10,913 bases of DNA from Treponema sp. (GTDB lineage Bacteria; Spirochaetota; Spirochaetia; Treponematales; Breznakiellaceae): contig JAISBR010000148.1 of assembly GCA_031266095.1 (NCBI GenBank), forward strand, positions 1-10,913, in the 5' to 3' direction. Position 1 is the first letter of the stretch. Each line of letters opens with the position of its first letter. The translations under genes and the position numbers were made by a program. Below are positions 1 to 6,928 of this stretch, one piece after another. The notes beneath the pieces were generated by a model. That model ran no database searches. It worked only from the letters and a program-made list of their open reading frames with translations, and had not been told where the DNA came from.

Positions 1-168
1 GTAAATCGCTTTGGCTTCGGCACGGTTCTCACTGCTTGCCCATATTGAGTTACCCGGTTGCTTGGACAGCGTTTCCATCGTCCGTACCAACCGCTTTTCC
101 AGCCTTGCCTCGTTGAAATTCACATCCGCGAATTTTTCCGCCATATTGAAACTTTCCCCTCCGGACAT
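1..168 (-). CDS. IS4/Tn5-like transposase, N-terminal part (cut by window edge)
   Basis: The complement of this stretch is an open frame of 56 codons that starts at the ATG at 168 and leaves the window without a stop. A GGAGGG ribosome-binding site lies 4 bases upstream of that ATG; a second in-frame ATG is at 144. The visible protein includes the run EARLEKRLVRTMETLSKQPG and ends in ENRAEAKAIY. This matches the pattern of the DNA-binding N-terminal domain of Tn5/IS4-type transposases: an acidic stretch, then (D/E)xRLxxRL, then a Pro-Gly, then (A)EAKAxYR. In that family the domain binds the element ends; the DDE catalytic core would lie to the left, outside the window. The promoter-side end of the insertion sequence should fall somewhere in 170-260, but its terminal inverted repeat cannot be fixed with only one end visible. 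The family call is by motif recall. Whether the full gene is intact is unknown. Confidence 0.68.
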   Translation of the reverse strand, partial: MSGGESFNMAEKFADVNFNEARLEKRLVRTMETLSKQPGNSIWASSENRAEAKAIY

Positions 169-393
169 AACGCCCTCCCAAGCTCTCGCTCACTATATCA
201 TGGTTTTTAGGAAAAGGGGGAAATTATGGGTCAAGTTTAGCACATGGAAGGGGTAGACCGAAGGATATGTTTCTTTTCCTCACCTCCTTTTCATATCTTA
301 GTCAGCTATTCAAGCGACCTCGTGTCGCACGACTATGTTGATATGGAGCTGGTTATCCGCGCCCTGCAATGAGCCGCAAAACCGGGAACAGTC
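169..393. other. Non-coding stretch at the insertion-sequence end, with a possible gene-tail relic
   Basis: No convincing gene is present. The left part, up to roughly 240-260, should contain the end of the insertion sequence, with a purine-rich run at 210-223 and GGTCAA at 229-234 (TTGACC on the minus strand, usable as a -35 or as part of the IS end). On the plus strand an open frame from about 243 ends in TGA at 371-373 with the C-terminal residues SSDLVSHDYVDMELVIRALQ. Its composition is protein-like, so it may be the tail of a gene cut by the insertion, but I do not recognise it. No strong promoter for the gene at 394 was found here. Confidence 0.35.
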
Positions 394-1101
394 ATGAAGC
401 GTACAATTGCCGCGATTTTTGCCTTCCTCTGCTGTTTCCCGGTTTTTTCGCTGGACGCCGCGGCTTACCGCCGCGCCTTTGCGGCCAACTGGAACGAGGC
501 CGAGGCCTATCTACGGGGAATACGGCCTCTTCTGCTTGAGGCACTGAACGATCCATTTCTTGCTGATGTGGGTGCTGCCGTCGTTTTTCCTGAATTGAGC
601 CGTTACTCGTACATACGGGATGCGGCGGAAACATCAATGCTTGAGCTTTTTTATATTATGAATGGAGCGGGTAATTTTTCCATAGGAAAATTCCAGATGA
701 AACCTTCATTCGCCGCCATGATTGAACAGGATGCGGACAAAGCCTGCCGGCTCCGGTATCCCGGCATATTTGAAACCGGGAGAAATGACCGGGAAACCCG
801 CCTGTTCAGGATAGAACGGCTCAAAACGCTCCGCCGCCAGGCGGAATACTTTGCGATTTTCCTGCGCATTATGGACAGACGTTTTCCTAATCTGCGGCAG
901 GATCCGCAGCGCATGGTAATGATTTTTTCCTCGGCTTACAATTCCGGTTATAACAAAAGCCTTGAGAGTCTCGAAGCACTTTCGGAACTTCATTGTTTTC
1001 CCTACGGCATTCTCGGTATCGGGGAACAGTATTCGTATTGCGATATAGCGTCTGCCTATTACCGGGAAAAGACGCCGCCGCTGTTTCTGACGGGACCGTA
1101 A
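394..1101 (+). CDS. Secreted lysozyme/transglycosylase-like protein (hypothetical)
   Basis: A 235-residue protein with a clear Sec signal peptide (residues 1 to about 20: Lys-Arg, a hydrophobic core, then VFSLDA), so it should act in the periplasm or be secreted. The mature part has the motifs VVFPELSRYS (65-72, Glu67), FSIGKFQMKPSF (95-106) and SSAYNSGY (179-186). This order, a Glu in a P-E-x-x-R-Y-S context, a G-x-F-Q-M block, then AYN-G, is that of goose-type lysozyme and soluble lytic transglycosylase folds, where the Glu is the catalytic acid cleaving peptidoglycan. I infer a muramidase or transglycosylase-like role; overall similarity to named families is not obvious, so it is best called hypothetical with a lysozyme-like signature. 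The ATG at 394 is chosen because the signal peptide starts there; the ribosome-binding site is weak. It stands alone, 174 bases before the next gene, which has its own promoter. Confidence 0.75.
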   Translation: MKRTIAAIFAFLCCFPVFSLDAAAYRRAFAANWNEAEAYLRGIRPLLLEALNDPFLADVGAAVVFPELSRYSYIRDAAETSMLELFYIMNGAGNFSIGKFQMKPSFAAMIEQDADKACRLRYPGIFETGRNDRETRLFRIERLKTLRRQAEYFAIFLRIMDRRFPNLRQDPQRMVMIFSSAYNSGYNKSLESLEALSELHCFPYGILGIGEQYSYCDIASAYYREKTPPLFLTGP

Positions 1102-1188
1102 TCCTCAGAAAGCCGGCGGCGTACAATTCAGCGACCGGCGCTGCCTGAGCGTGTTGCGCCACGTAAAAAACGAACAATAGGCGCTGAG

Positions 1189-1217
1189 TGGACACGTAGA
1201 ATAAAATGTTTTAATAT
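1189..1217 (+). promoter_or_regulatory. Putative sigma-70 promoter of the oxidoreductase gene
   Basis: TGGACA at 1189-1194 (five of six bases of TTGACA), a 17-base spacer, then TAATAT at 1212-1217 (four of six of TATAAT). It is placed to start transcription near 1224, about 50 bases before the start codon of the gene at 1276. Position and spacing are good; it is not verified. Confidence 0.45.
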
Positions 1218-1275
1218 CGAAGAACAAACCGGAAAAAGCCGGAATCCTGTCCGAAGTCTGGTCTGCGGGGTGATG

Positions 1276-2406
1276 ATGAAAACGATTGGCATTGGTATTA
1301 TTGGCTGCGGATTTATGGGGAAGACGCATACGTATGGGGCGAAAACGATTCCTCTCCATTACAACAATCTTCCCTTCCTTCCCCGGCTTGTGGGGGTTTG
1401 TGATTCAAATATTGAGGCTGCCAAGTCCATGAAGGAACAGAACGGTTTTGAGATGGCTACGTCAAATCTTGAAGAACTGCTCGATCATAAGGATATTGAT
1501 GTGGTTACCATAAGTACCCCTAATGTCTTCCATAAAGAAAATATTTTTGCCGCCCTGGCGGCGGGAAAGCATATCTATGCGGACAAACCTCTGGCCTCAA
1601 GTTATGCCGACGCCGTGGATGTAACTGAGGCATGGCGAAAGTCGGGCAGCGTTGCCCAGGTGGCCCACCAATTCCGTTTTTTTCCCACAGTCATGCGGGC
1701 ACAGCAGCTTATCGAAGAAGGCCGCGTCGGGAACATCATGAGTTTTCACGGTGCGTATCTTCACTCAGGGTCTATTGACAAAAACAAACCCATCGGCTGG
1801 AAACAGGATAAGGCCATGGGCGGCGGCGGGGTCCTCTTTGACTTGGGTTCCCATATTCTGGATCTTCTTCGCAGCCTGTTAGGCGATTTTACCGAAATTT
1901 TCGCCTCCACCCGTATCCTCTACCCGGAACGCCCCAATGCCAGGGGAGAAAAGGTTCCCATAAACGCCGATGATTCAGCCTGGATTCTTTGCAAACTTGC
2001 CGGCGGCGCTCAGGGTATGGTGGAAGCGTCTAAAATTTATACGGGTACCAACGATGATTTCAGCTTCGAGATCTACGGCGACAGAGGGGCGTTGCGCTTC
2101 GACTCCAATTACCCCAACTGGCTGGAATTTTTTGACAACGAGACGCCGGAAAAAGCTCTGGGCGGCGAGCGGGGCTATACCCGGATAGAAACCATGTCGG
2201 CTTTTGAAAAACCCGGCGGTTCATTCCCACCATCCAAATTTCCCCTGGGCTGGCTCCGGTCCCACGTACACTGTTTATACCGGTTTCTCAACAGCGTTTA
2301 TACGAAAACCCCGGCGTCCCCCTCCTTTGAGGACGGCGCCTATATTCTCAAGCTGCTGGAAACCGCCTATGCTTCGGCGGCGGAAGGGGTCTGGAAAACC
2401 GTGTAA
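1276..2406 (+). CDS. Gfo/Idh/MocA-family NAD(P)-dependent oxidoreductase
   Basis: A cytoplasmic dehydrogenase of about 376 residues in the glucose-fructose oxidoreductase / inositol 2-dehydrogenase / MocA family. These enzymes oxidise or reduce a hydroxyl on sugars, inositols or related polyols using NAD(P). The N-terminal Rossmann fold shows G10-C-G12-F-M-G15. The active-site motif usually written EKP appears as DKP with Lys104. The second signature GGGGVLFDLGSHILD includes Asp189 and His193, the residues that normally hold and activate substrate. The C-terminal half is the usual mixed alpha/beta substrate domain; length is normal. GTG (1270), ATG (1273) and ATG (1276) are consecutive in-frame starts. 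1276 is chosen because GGGG at 1267-1270 then sits 5 bases upstream. The substrate cannot be read from sequence. The gene appears to be monocistronic, with 290 bases to ftsK. Confidence 0.9.
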   Translation: MKTIGIGIIGCGFMGKTHTYGAKTIPLHYNNLPFLPRLVGVCDSNIEAAKSMKEQNGFEMATSNLEELLDHKDIDVVTISTPNVFHKENIFAALAAGKHIYADKPLASSYADAVDVTEAWRKSGSVAQVAHQFRFFPTVMRAQQLIEEGRVGNIMSFHGAYLHSGSIDKNKPIGWKQDKAMGGGGVLFDLGSHILDLLRSLLGDFTEIFASTRILYPERPNARGEKVPINADDSAWILCKLAGGAQGMVEASKIYTGTNDDFSFEIYGDRGALRFDSNYPNWLEFFDNETPEKALGGERGYTRIETMSAFEKPGGSFPPSKFPLGWLRSHVHCLYRFLNSVYTKTPASPSFEDGAYILKLLETAYASAAEGVWKTV

Positions 2407-2697
2407 TCGTTTTGCGTTTAGATTAATCCAAGAAGAACTTTCCCCGCGGCTTTTGAGACCGCCCCGGACAAGGGGAGATTTTAGTATTTGTCAAATAGAC
2501 ATGATGAAGGCCGTACAAAAAACATTGAATAGTAAAGGAAGCTCAATCACTATGAATGTGTAGTATTACTGAATACAAAACAGCAATTATCAAAAGAACC
2601 GTTGCCGGCCGCGACGAAGGTTGCGGGGCGTCTTTTCCCGTGGAAACACCTCAACTATCGGGGCATTTCCGCCGATAATGAAGCGGAGGGTTATGCG
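2407..2697. other. Intergenic stretch before ftsK, no firm gene
   Basis: A fairly AT-rich gap. Just after the oxidoreductase stop, CCCC and GGGG (about 2463-2477) could form a 4-bp hairpin followed by AGATTTT, at best a weak terminator. A 20-codon frame beginning at the paired ATGs near 2501 lacks a ribosome-binding site and is not called. The ftsK reading frame stays open leftwards to 2536, so up to about 160 bases of this gap could belong to ftsK if a non-ATG start such as TTG 2602 is used. Confidence 0.4.
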
Positions 2698-5196
2698 TTG
2701 CGGCTTACAGAGTGTTTCACCAGATTTTTACGCTTGGACGCCCATCGGAGGGGGAGCGCCGAAAAGGTTCCCTTTTTGAAGAACCTGCAATTCAAGCTTT
2801 CCAATGATACGCATTTTAGGTTTCGCGCTATAGCGATAGTGGCGGCGGTTTTTCTGTGGATCTGCGCTCTGCTCCTGGGACTTTCTTTGCTGAATGCGCT
2901 GTTTGGCATACCGGTCTTTCCGGCGGGACCGGCTAACCTTTTTGCCCGTTCTTACGGTATTCTCGCTTTTTTTATTCCGGTGTACCTGGGCTACGCCGCT
3001 TTTATACTAGCGGAGACCCACTGGCGGCCTGACCGGATCTTTCTGTTGAGCGCCGGTATCTTTCCCTTTTTCACCCTGGTCATTGGCTTTACCTTTATTA
3101 GGGATTTTGAGTCCCGCGCAAGCCAATTTGCCTTTGTGGATTTTGCCGGGAAAACCGGCTTTGGCTTTGTCATCGTCCTGATTACCATACTGGAAGTGCT
3201 TTCCCTGCGGCTGATTAAAAACACACTGTTTCCCCCGGATCCGAATGCGGAAGATCGACGGGGAAGGCGGGATAGAGCGCGGCGGCACGGCAGGATCGGG
3301 CTGCTCCCGCCGCCAAAGTCCAAGCTTACGGAGGTCTATGCCGAAGCGGCGGCCTCGATTGTCGGCAGAGACCGAAACGAGCAGACCGCTACGGACCGGC
3401 GTGAGGGCGATGTCCCGGCTGAAAGAGTCTGTGAGCATGACAGGGTCGACGCCGGTTTCACCGGTGAAGCCCGCCGCGGTGAAGTCTCCCGTGGCGATCC
3501 GGTCAAGGCTAAAACCGCTGTTGACAGCGGGCCGGATAACGTCCGTTTACCCTCGTTCCCGGCGCTGAACGGCCCGCCGGTCTTTCAGAAACCCGGCAAA
3601 GAAACAGTCGTGGAAACGGAGCCGGACGAAGAAGTGTTTGAGGAATTTTCCGGGGAAGAAGACTCATCTGAAGCCGAAGACAAAGACAGCGTAGAGTGGG
3701 CCATTGAGGAAGCGGAAGCCAATGCCGCGGCCCACGCCAGGCATCTGCACCAAAAGGCCGCCGCTTTTTCCCATATCCCGAAAAGAAAATACAATGTCCC
3801 GGTGGAGATACTTAACGAATACCCCGACGGCGAGTACTGGATCATCGATCAGGCTACGAGGGAAGCGGCCCTGATCCTCAAGGCAACACTGGAAGAATTC
3901 AAAATACAGGCGGAGGTTACCGGAATCAGGAAAGGCCCGGTGATCACCATGTTCGAGATTCTCCCGGCGCCGGGGGTGAAGCTTTCCCGTATAGTCAACT
4001 TACAGGACAATATCGCCCTGCGGCTTGCCGCTTCCTCGGTGCGGATCGTGGCCCCCATTCCGGGGAAACACGCCGTGGGTATTGAGGTCCCCAACGCGAA
4101 ACGGAACATCGTTTCCTTCAGGGAGATTATTGAGGGAGAGCTTCAGCGGACAGGGAAAAAGCCTGAAATCCCGGTGGTCATGGGGAAGGACATCACCGGT
4201 GAGGCCCAGACCATCGACCTGGTACAGATGCCCCATCTCCTCATCGCCGGCGCCACCGGTTCGGGAAAATCGGTCTGCGTCAATTCGATGATCCTCTCGA
4301 TACTGTATCAGCTGCATCCTTCCGACTGCCGGCTCATCCTTATCGATCCCAAGATCGTAGAGCTTAAATTGTATAACGATATCCCCCACCTGCTGACGCC
4401 GGTTATCACCGAACCGAAGCGGGCTTTCCAGGCCCTGCAGTACTGCATCTACGAAATGGAACGGCGCTACGCCTGCCTTGATTCCATGGGGGTACGGGAC
4501 ATCCGCAATTACAACAAACGCATCAGAGAGAAAAACATCGCCCAGGAACATATACCCTACATCGTGGTGGTCATCGACGAGTTCGCCGATCTGATGGCCA
4601 CTACCGGCAAGGAGCTTGAGTCAACCGTAGCCCGCCTTGCCGCCATGAGCCGCGCGGTAGGCATTCACCTGGTGCTGGCAACCCAGCGCCCTTCGATTGA
4701 CGTTATCACCGGCCTCATCAAAGCCAATATCCCCAGCCGCATTGCCTTTATGGTGGCCAGCAAAATGGACAGCCGGATCATCATCGACATGGTGGGTGCG
4801 GAGAAACTGCTTGGTAAAGGAGATATGCTCTACGCCGGAGCGGTGGACCCCTTCCCCATCCGCATGCAGGGCGCCTTTATCTCCGAAGAGGAAGTGGAGG
4901 CCGTGGTGGCCCATGTAAAAACTTTCGGCGCGCCCGATTACATTGATGACGAAATATTCTACGACGAAGATGAAGACGATACCAGTCCTGCTCTCTTTTC
5001 CGAGGGCGACGATCCCCTCTACGATAAAGCCTTGGAAATCGTGCTTCAGCAGGGGAAGGCCAGCGCCAGTTACATCCAGCGCCGCCTTAAAATCGGCTAC
5101 AACCGTTCCGCGCGGCTGGTGGAGGAAATGGAACGCAAGGGCGTGGTAGGGCCGGCTCAGGGAAGCAAACCGAGAGAGTTACTCCGCGGCGTGTAA
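2698..5196 (+). CDS. ftsK: DNA translocase FtsK/SpoIIIE
   Basis: Membrane-anchored hexameric ATPase that pumps chromosomal DNA through the division septum and helps resolve chromosome dimers. From the TTG at 2698 it is 832 residues. Four membrane helices lie at about 43-68, 85-107, 114-134 and 154-173. A charged, partly acidic linker follows (about 174-355). The alpha/beta motor has Walker A GATGSGKS (518-525), Walker B IVVVIDEF (Asp627, Glu628) and the FtsK-typical block LATQRPSIDVITGLIKANIP. The C-terminal winged-helix gamma domain (about 772-832), which reads the orienting DNA sequences, includes YIQRRLKIGYNRSARLVEEM. There is no in-frame ATG before the motor domain. TTG 2698 is preferred because GGAGGG at 2685-2690 lies 7 bases upstream; TTG 2602 (adds 32 residues, no ribosome-binding site) and TTG 2776 are alternatives. 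Convergent with the deacylase gene downstream. Confidence 0.95.
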   Translation: MRLTECFTRFLRLDAHRRGSAEKVPFLKNLQFKLSNDTHFRFRAIAIVAAVFLWICALLLGLSLLNALFGIPVFPAGPANLFARSYGILAFFIPVYLGYAAFILAETHWRPDRIFLLSAGIFPFFTLVIGFTFIRDFESRASQFAFVDFAGKTGFGFVIVLITILEVLSLRLIKNTLFPPDPNAEDRRGRRDRARRHGRIGLLPPPKSKLTEVYAEAAASIVGRDRNEQTATDRREGDVPAERVCEHDRVDAGFTGEARRGEVSRGDPVKAKTAVDSGPDNVRLPSFPALNGPPVFQKPGKETVVETEPDEEVFEEFSGEEDSSEAEDKDSVEWAIEEAEANAAAHARHLHQKAAAFSHIPKRKYNVPVEILNEYPDGEYWIIDQATREAALILKATLEEFKIQAEVTGIRKGPVITMFEILPAPGVKLSRIVNLQDNIALRLAASSVRIVAPIPGKHAVGIEVPNAKRNIVSFREIIEGELQRTGKKPEIPVVMGKDITGEAQTIDLVQMPHLLIAGATGSGKSVCVNSMILSILYQLHPSDCRLILIDPKIVELKLYNDIPHLLTPVITEPKRAFQALQYCIYEMERRYACLDSMGVRDIRNYNKRIREKNIAQEHIPYIVVVIDEFADLMATTGKELESTVARLAAMSRAVGIHLVLATQRPSIDVITGLIKANIPSRIAFMVASKMDSRIIIDMVGAEKLLGKGDMLYAGAVDPFPIRMQGAFISEEEVEAVVAHVKTFGAPDYIDDEIFYDEDEDDTSPALFSEGDDPLYDKALEIVLQQGKASASYIQRRLKIGYNRSARLVEEMERKGVVGPAQGSKPRELLRGV

Positions 5197-5287
5197 TTTC
5201 TTTTGCATGAGGGCGCCGCTTCCGTTGATCGAGGCAGCATGCGGGTACTTGTGTGAAAGCCGCGGGCATTGTTCTCCGGCCTGGCTC

Positions 5288-6892
5288 TTAAGCGTGGTAG
5301 AGGACGCCGTAGCGGCGGGCTGCCAGCTTCCCGTCCCGGCAGGCCGGCTTTCCGGCTATGAAGGCGTGGTCGAGCCCGGTCGCGAGCCTCGCGGGGGAAA
5401 GATAGTCCGCCTGATCCCGAAAATTTTCCGGATCAAAGATCAAGATGTCCGCCTGGTATCCCGGCCGTAAGAGTCCCCGGTTTTGCAGCCCCAGCCTTTG
5501 AGCGGGCTGGGCGGTCATCTTGCGGACAGCCGCGGGGAATTCCAGAACCTTCCGCTCCCGAACAAAGTCCCGCAGAAAATGGGGAAAGGCGCCGTAAAGC
5601 CGGGGGTGGGGGGTTTTTTTATCCCCGTAAAGGGCGTCGGAGATGAGAGAGGAGTAAGGCAGGCGGGCGATGGTATCAATGTCTTCCTGGGACATACTTT
5701 GGTTGATAATGGCAACTTTGCCCTTTTCGCTGTAGAGCAGCCGGGCCGCCATTTCTGTTTCGTCCCGAAAGCCGTATTCCGCGGCGCAGGCCGTAACGGA
5801 CTTTCCCAGGAATTTCCGGTTCTCTTCCATGTTTACCGAACTGATGATCGTTCGGTCCCAGCCGATGGTTTGAGAGAGGTTGTCCCAGTTATCCTCCCCG
5901 GATGCCAGGAGCCGCCGCAGATTTTCGATGTTCCCGCTTTTGTTAAGTCCCGCGAGGGCCTTTCCCACTCCCCCGGCCAGGAAGCCGGGGGGCAGCATCT
6001 GCATCATGGTGGAAGAGCCGCAGTCATAGGGGTAAAAGTCAACGGTTATATCCATGCCCCGCGCCCGTTCGGCTTCAATGGTTTCAATGGCCTCATAAAG
6101 GACCCCATGCCAGGCCTTTACCCCGGCGGCCTTGAAGTGGCTGATTTCCAGGGGGACTTCCGCTTTTTTTGCTATAGCGATTACTTCTTTGACGGCCTTT
6201 ACCAGGTGTTCCGTTTCCCAGCGCATGTGGGTACAGAGAATGCCCTTCCGCCCCTTCATAACCCGCGCCAGGACGGCAATCTCATCGGCGCTGCTATAAA
6301 CCTCAGGCACGTACATGAGGCCGATGCTCATACCGAAGGCCCCGGCGTCAAGCGCGTCCCACAGGAGTCCCCGGGCTTTGTCCATCTCCGCCTCTGTATA
6401 GGGCCCGCTTTGAAAGCCCTTTGCCGCGATACGCAGCGCCCCCATGCCGGCGAAGAATCCCATATTGACCGGCAGCGGCGCCGAGTGGAGCCGCTCGACA
6501 TATTCCCGGTGGGTACTGAAGGTTTCGTTTTCAAACGCACCCAGGCAGGGGGCCAGGTAATCCTGCAGGGCTTTTCGGAAAGAGGGGACATTGGGAACCG
6601 GCGACATGCCGCAGTTTCCGGCAAAGCAGGAAGTAATGCCCTGGGCGATTTCGAGCCGGCCAAAATCGTCTTCCAGGGCCGCCGTATCGCAGTGGCGGTG
6701 GAGATCGATAAAGCCGGGGCAGACAACCCTGCCCCCGGCATCGATCGTTTCTTTCGCCGGGACAGGGGGCCGCTCTCTCCCGCTCACGCGCAGCTCGCTG
6801 ATAACTTCGCCCTCTACAAGAACGTCTCCCCGGAAAGGGGGATCGCCGCTTCCGTCCACAATCGTACCGTTACAAATATATAAACTCGTCAT
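5288..6892 (-). CDS. N-acyl-D-amino-acid deacylase (D-aminoacylase) family amidohydrolase
   Basis: A 534-residue metal-dependent amidohydrolase. Relatives remove the acyl group from N-acyl-D-amino acids, giving a free D-amino acid and a carboxylate. The N-terminal beta-domain ends in PGFIDLHRHCD (His65, His67), the metal-binding H-x-H. Cys94 in FAGNCGMSP matches the metal-bridging Cys of D-aminoacylase. His222 (CTHMR) and His252 (EISHFK) are the next two metal ligands, and Asp419 (SLISDAL) is the catalytic acid position. HPRLYGAFPHFL is a family hallmark, and the C-terminus returns to the beta-sandwich (QADILIFDP). All key residues are present, so an active enzyme is expected; dihydropyrimidinase-like or N-acyl-D-glutamate deacylase specificities cannot be excluded. 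GGGGAG 7 bases upstream supports the ATG at 6892. It follows the symporter by 36 bases and is probably its operon partner. Confidence 0.88.
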   Translation of the reverse strand: MTSLYICNGTIVDGSGDPPFRGDVLVEGEVISELRVSGRERPPVPAKETIDAGGRVVCPGFIDLHRHCDTAALEDDFGRLEIAQGITSCFAGNCGMSPVPNVPSFRKALQDYLAPCLGAFENETFSTHREYVERLHSAPLPVNMGFFAGMGALRIAAKGFQSGPYTEAEMDKARGLLWDALDAGAFGMSIGLMYVPEVYSSADEIAVLARVMKGRKGILCTHMRWETEHLVKAVKEVIAIAKKAEVPLEISHFKAAGVKAWHGVLYEAIETIEAERARGMDITVDFYPYDCGSSTMMQMLPPGFLAGGVGKALAGLNKSGNIENLRRLLASGEDNWDNLSQTIGWDRTIISSVNMEENRKFLGKSVTACAAEYGFRDETEMAARLLYSEKGKVAIINQSMSQEDIDTIARLPYSSLISDALYGDKKTPHPRLYGAFPHFLRDFVRERKVLEFPAAVRKMTAQPAQRLGLQNRGLLRPGYQADILIFDPENFRDQADYLSPARLATGLDHAFIAGKPACRDGKLAARRYGVLYHA

Positions 6893-6902
6893 ACGCGTTC
6901 TC

Positions 6903-6916
6903 CCCGCTTTGGCGGG
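6903..6916 (-). promoter_or_regulatory. Short intercistronic hairpin touching the deacylase ribosome-binding site
   Basis: On the transcribed strand CCCGC-CAAA-GCGGG forms a 5-bp stem with a 4-base loop. Its 3' arm runs directly into the GGGGAG ribosome-binding site of the deacylase gene (6905-6900). Folding would partly mask that site, or could protect the message end after processing. A 5-bp stem is short, so any effect is uncertain. Confidence 0.35.
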
Positions 6917-6928
6917 TATTCAGATATA

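Noticed and set aside
11..256. 81-codon open frame on plus at the left edge
   Set aside because: It lies opposite the transposase N-terminus and has no recognisable features or ribosome-binding site.
1102..1150. GC-rich inverted repeat after the lysozyme-like gene
   Set aside because: CTCAG/CTGAG arms are 5 bp and far apart, the inner GCCGG blocks do not pair well, and no T-run follows.
2501..2563. 20-codon small reading frame before ftsK
   Set aside because: No ribosome-binding site, no recognisable sequence, and overlap with the open upstream part of the ftsK frame.
4000..4551. 183-codon open frame on minus inside ftsK
   Set aside because: It is opposite the conserved FtsK motor domain, with no start signal and no domain pattern.
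5197..5287. Possible bidirectional terminator between ftsK and the deacylase gene
   Set aside because: Only short palindromes such as GGCGCC are present, with no stable stem followed by a T-run on either strand.
5483..6883. 466-codon open frame on plus, opposite the deacylase gene
   Set aside because: It is an antisense shadow caused by GC-rich third positions. The minus-strand protein has all D-aminoacylase motifs, and the plus frame has no domain pattern or ribosome-binding site.
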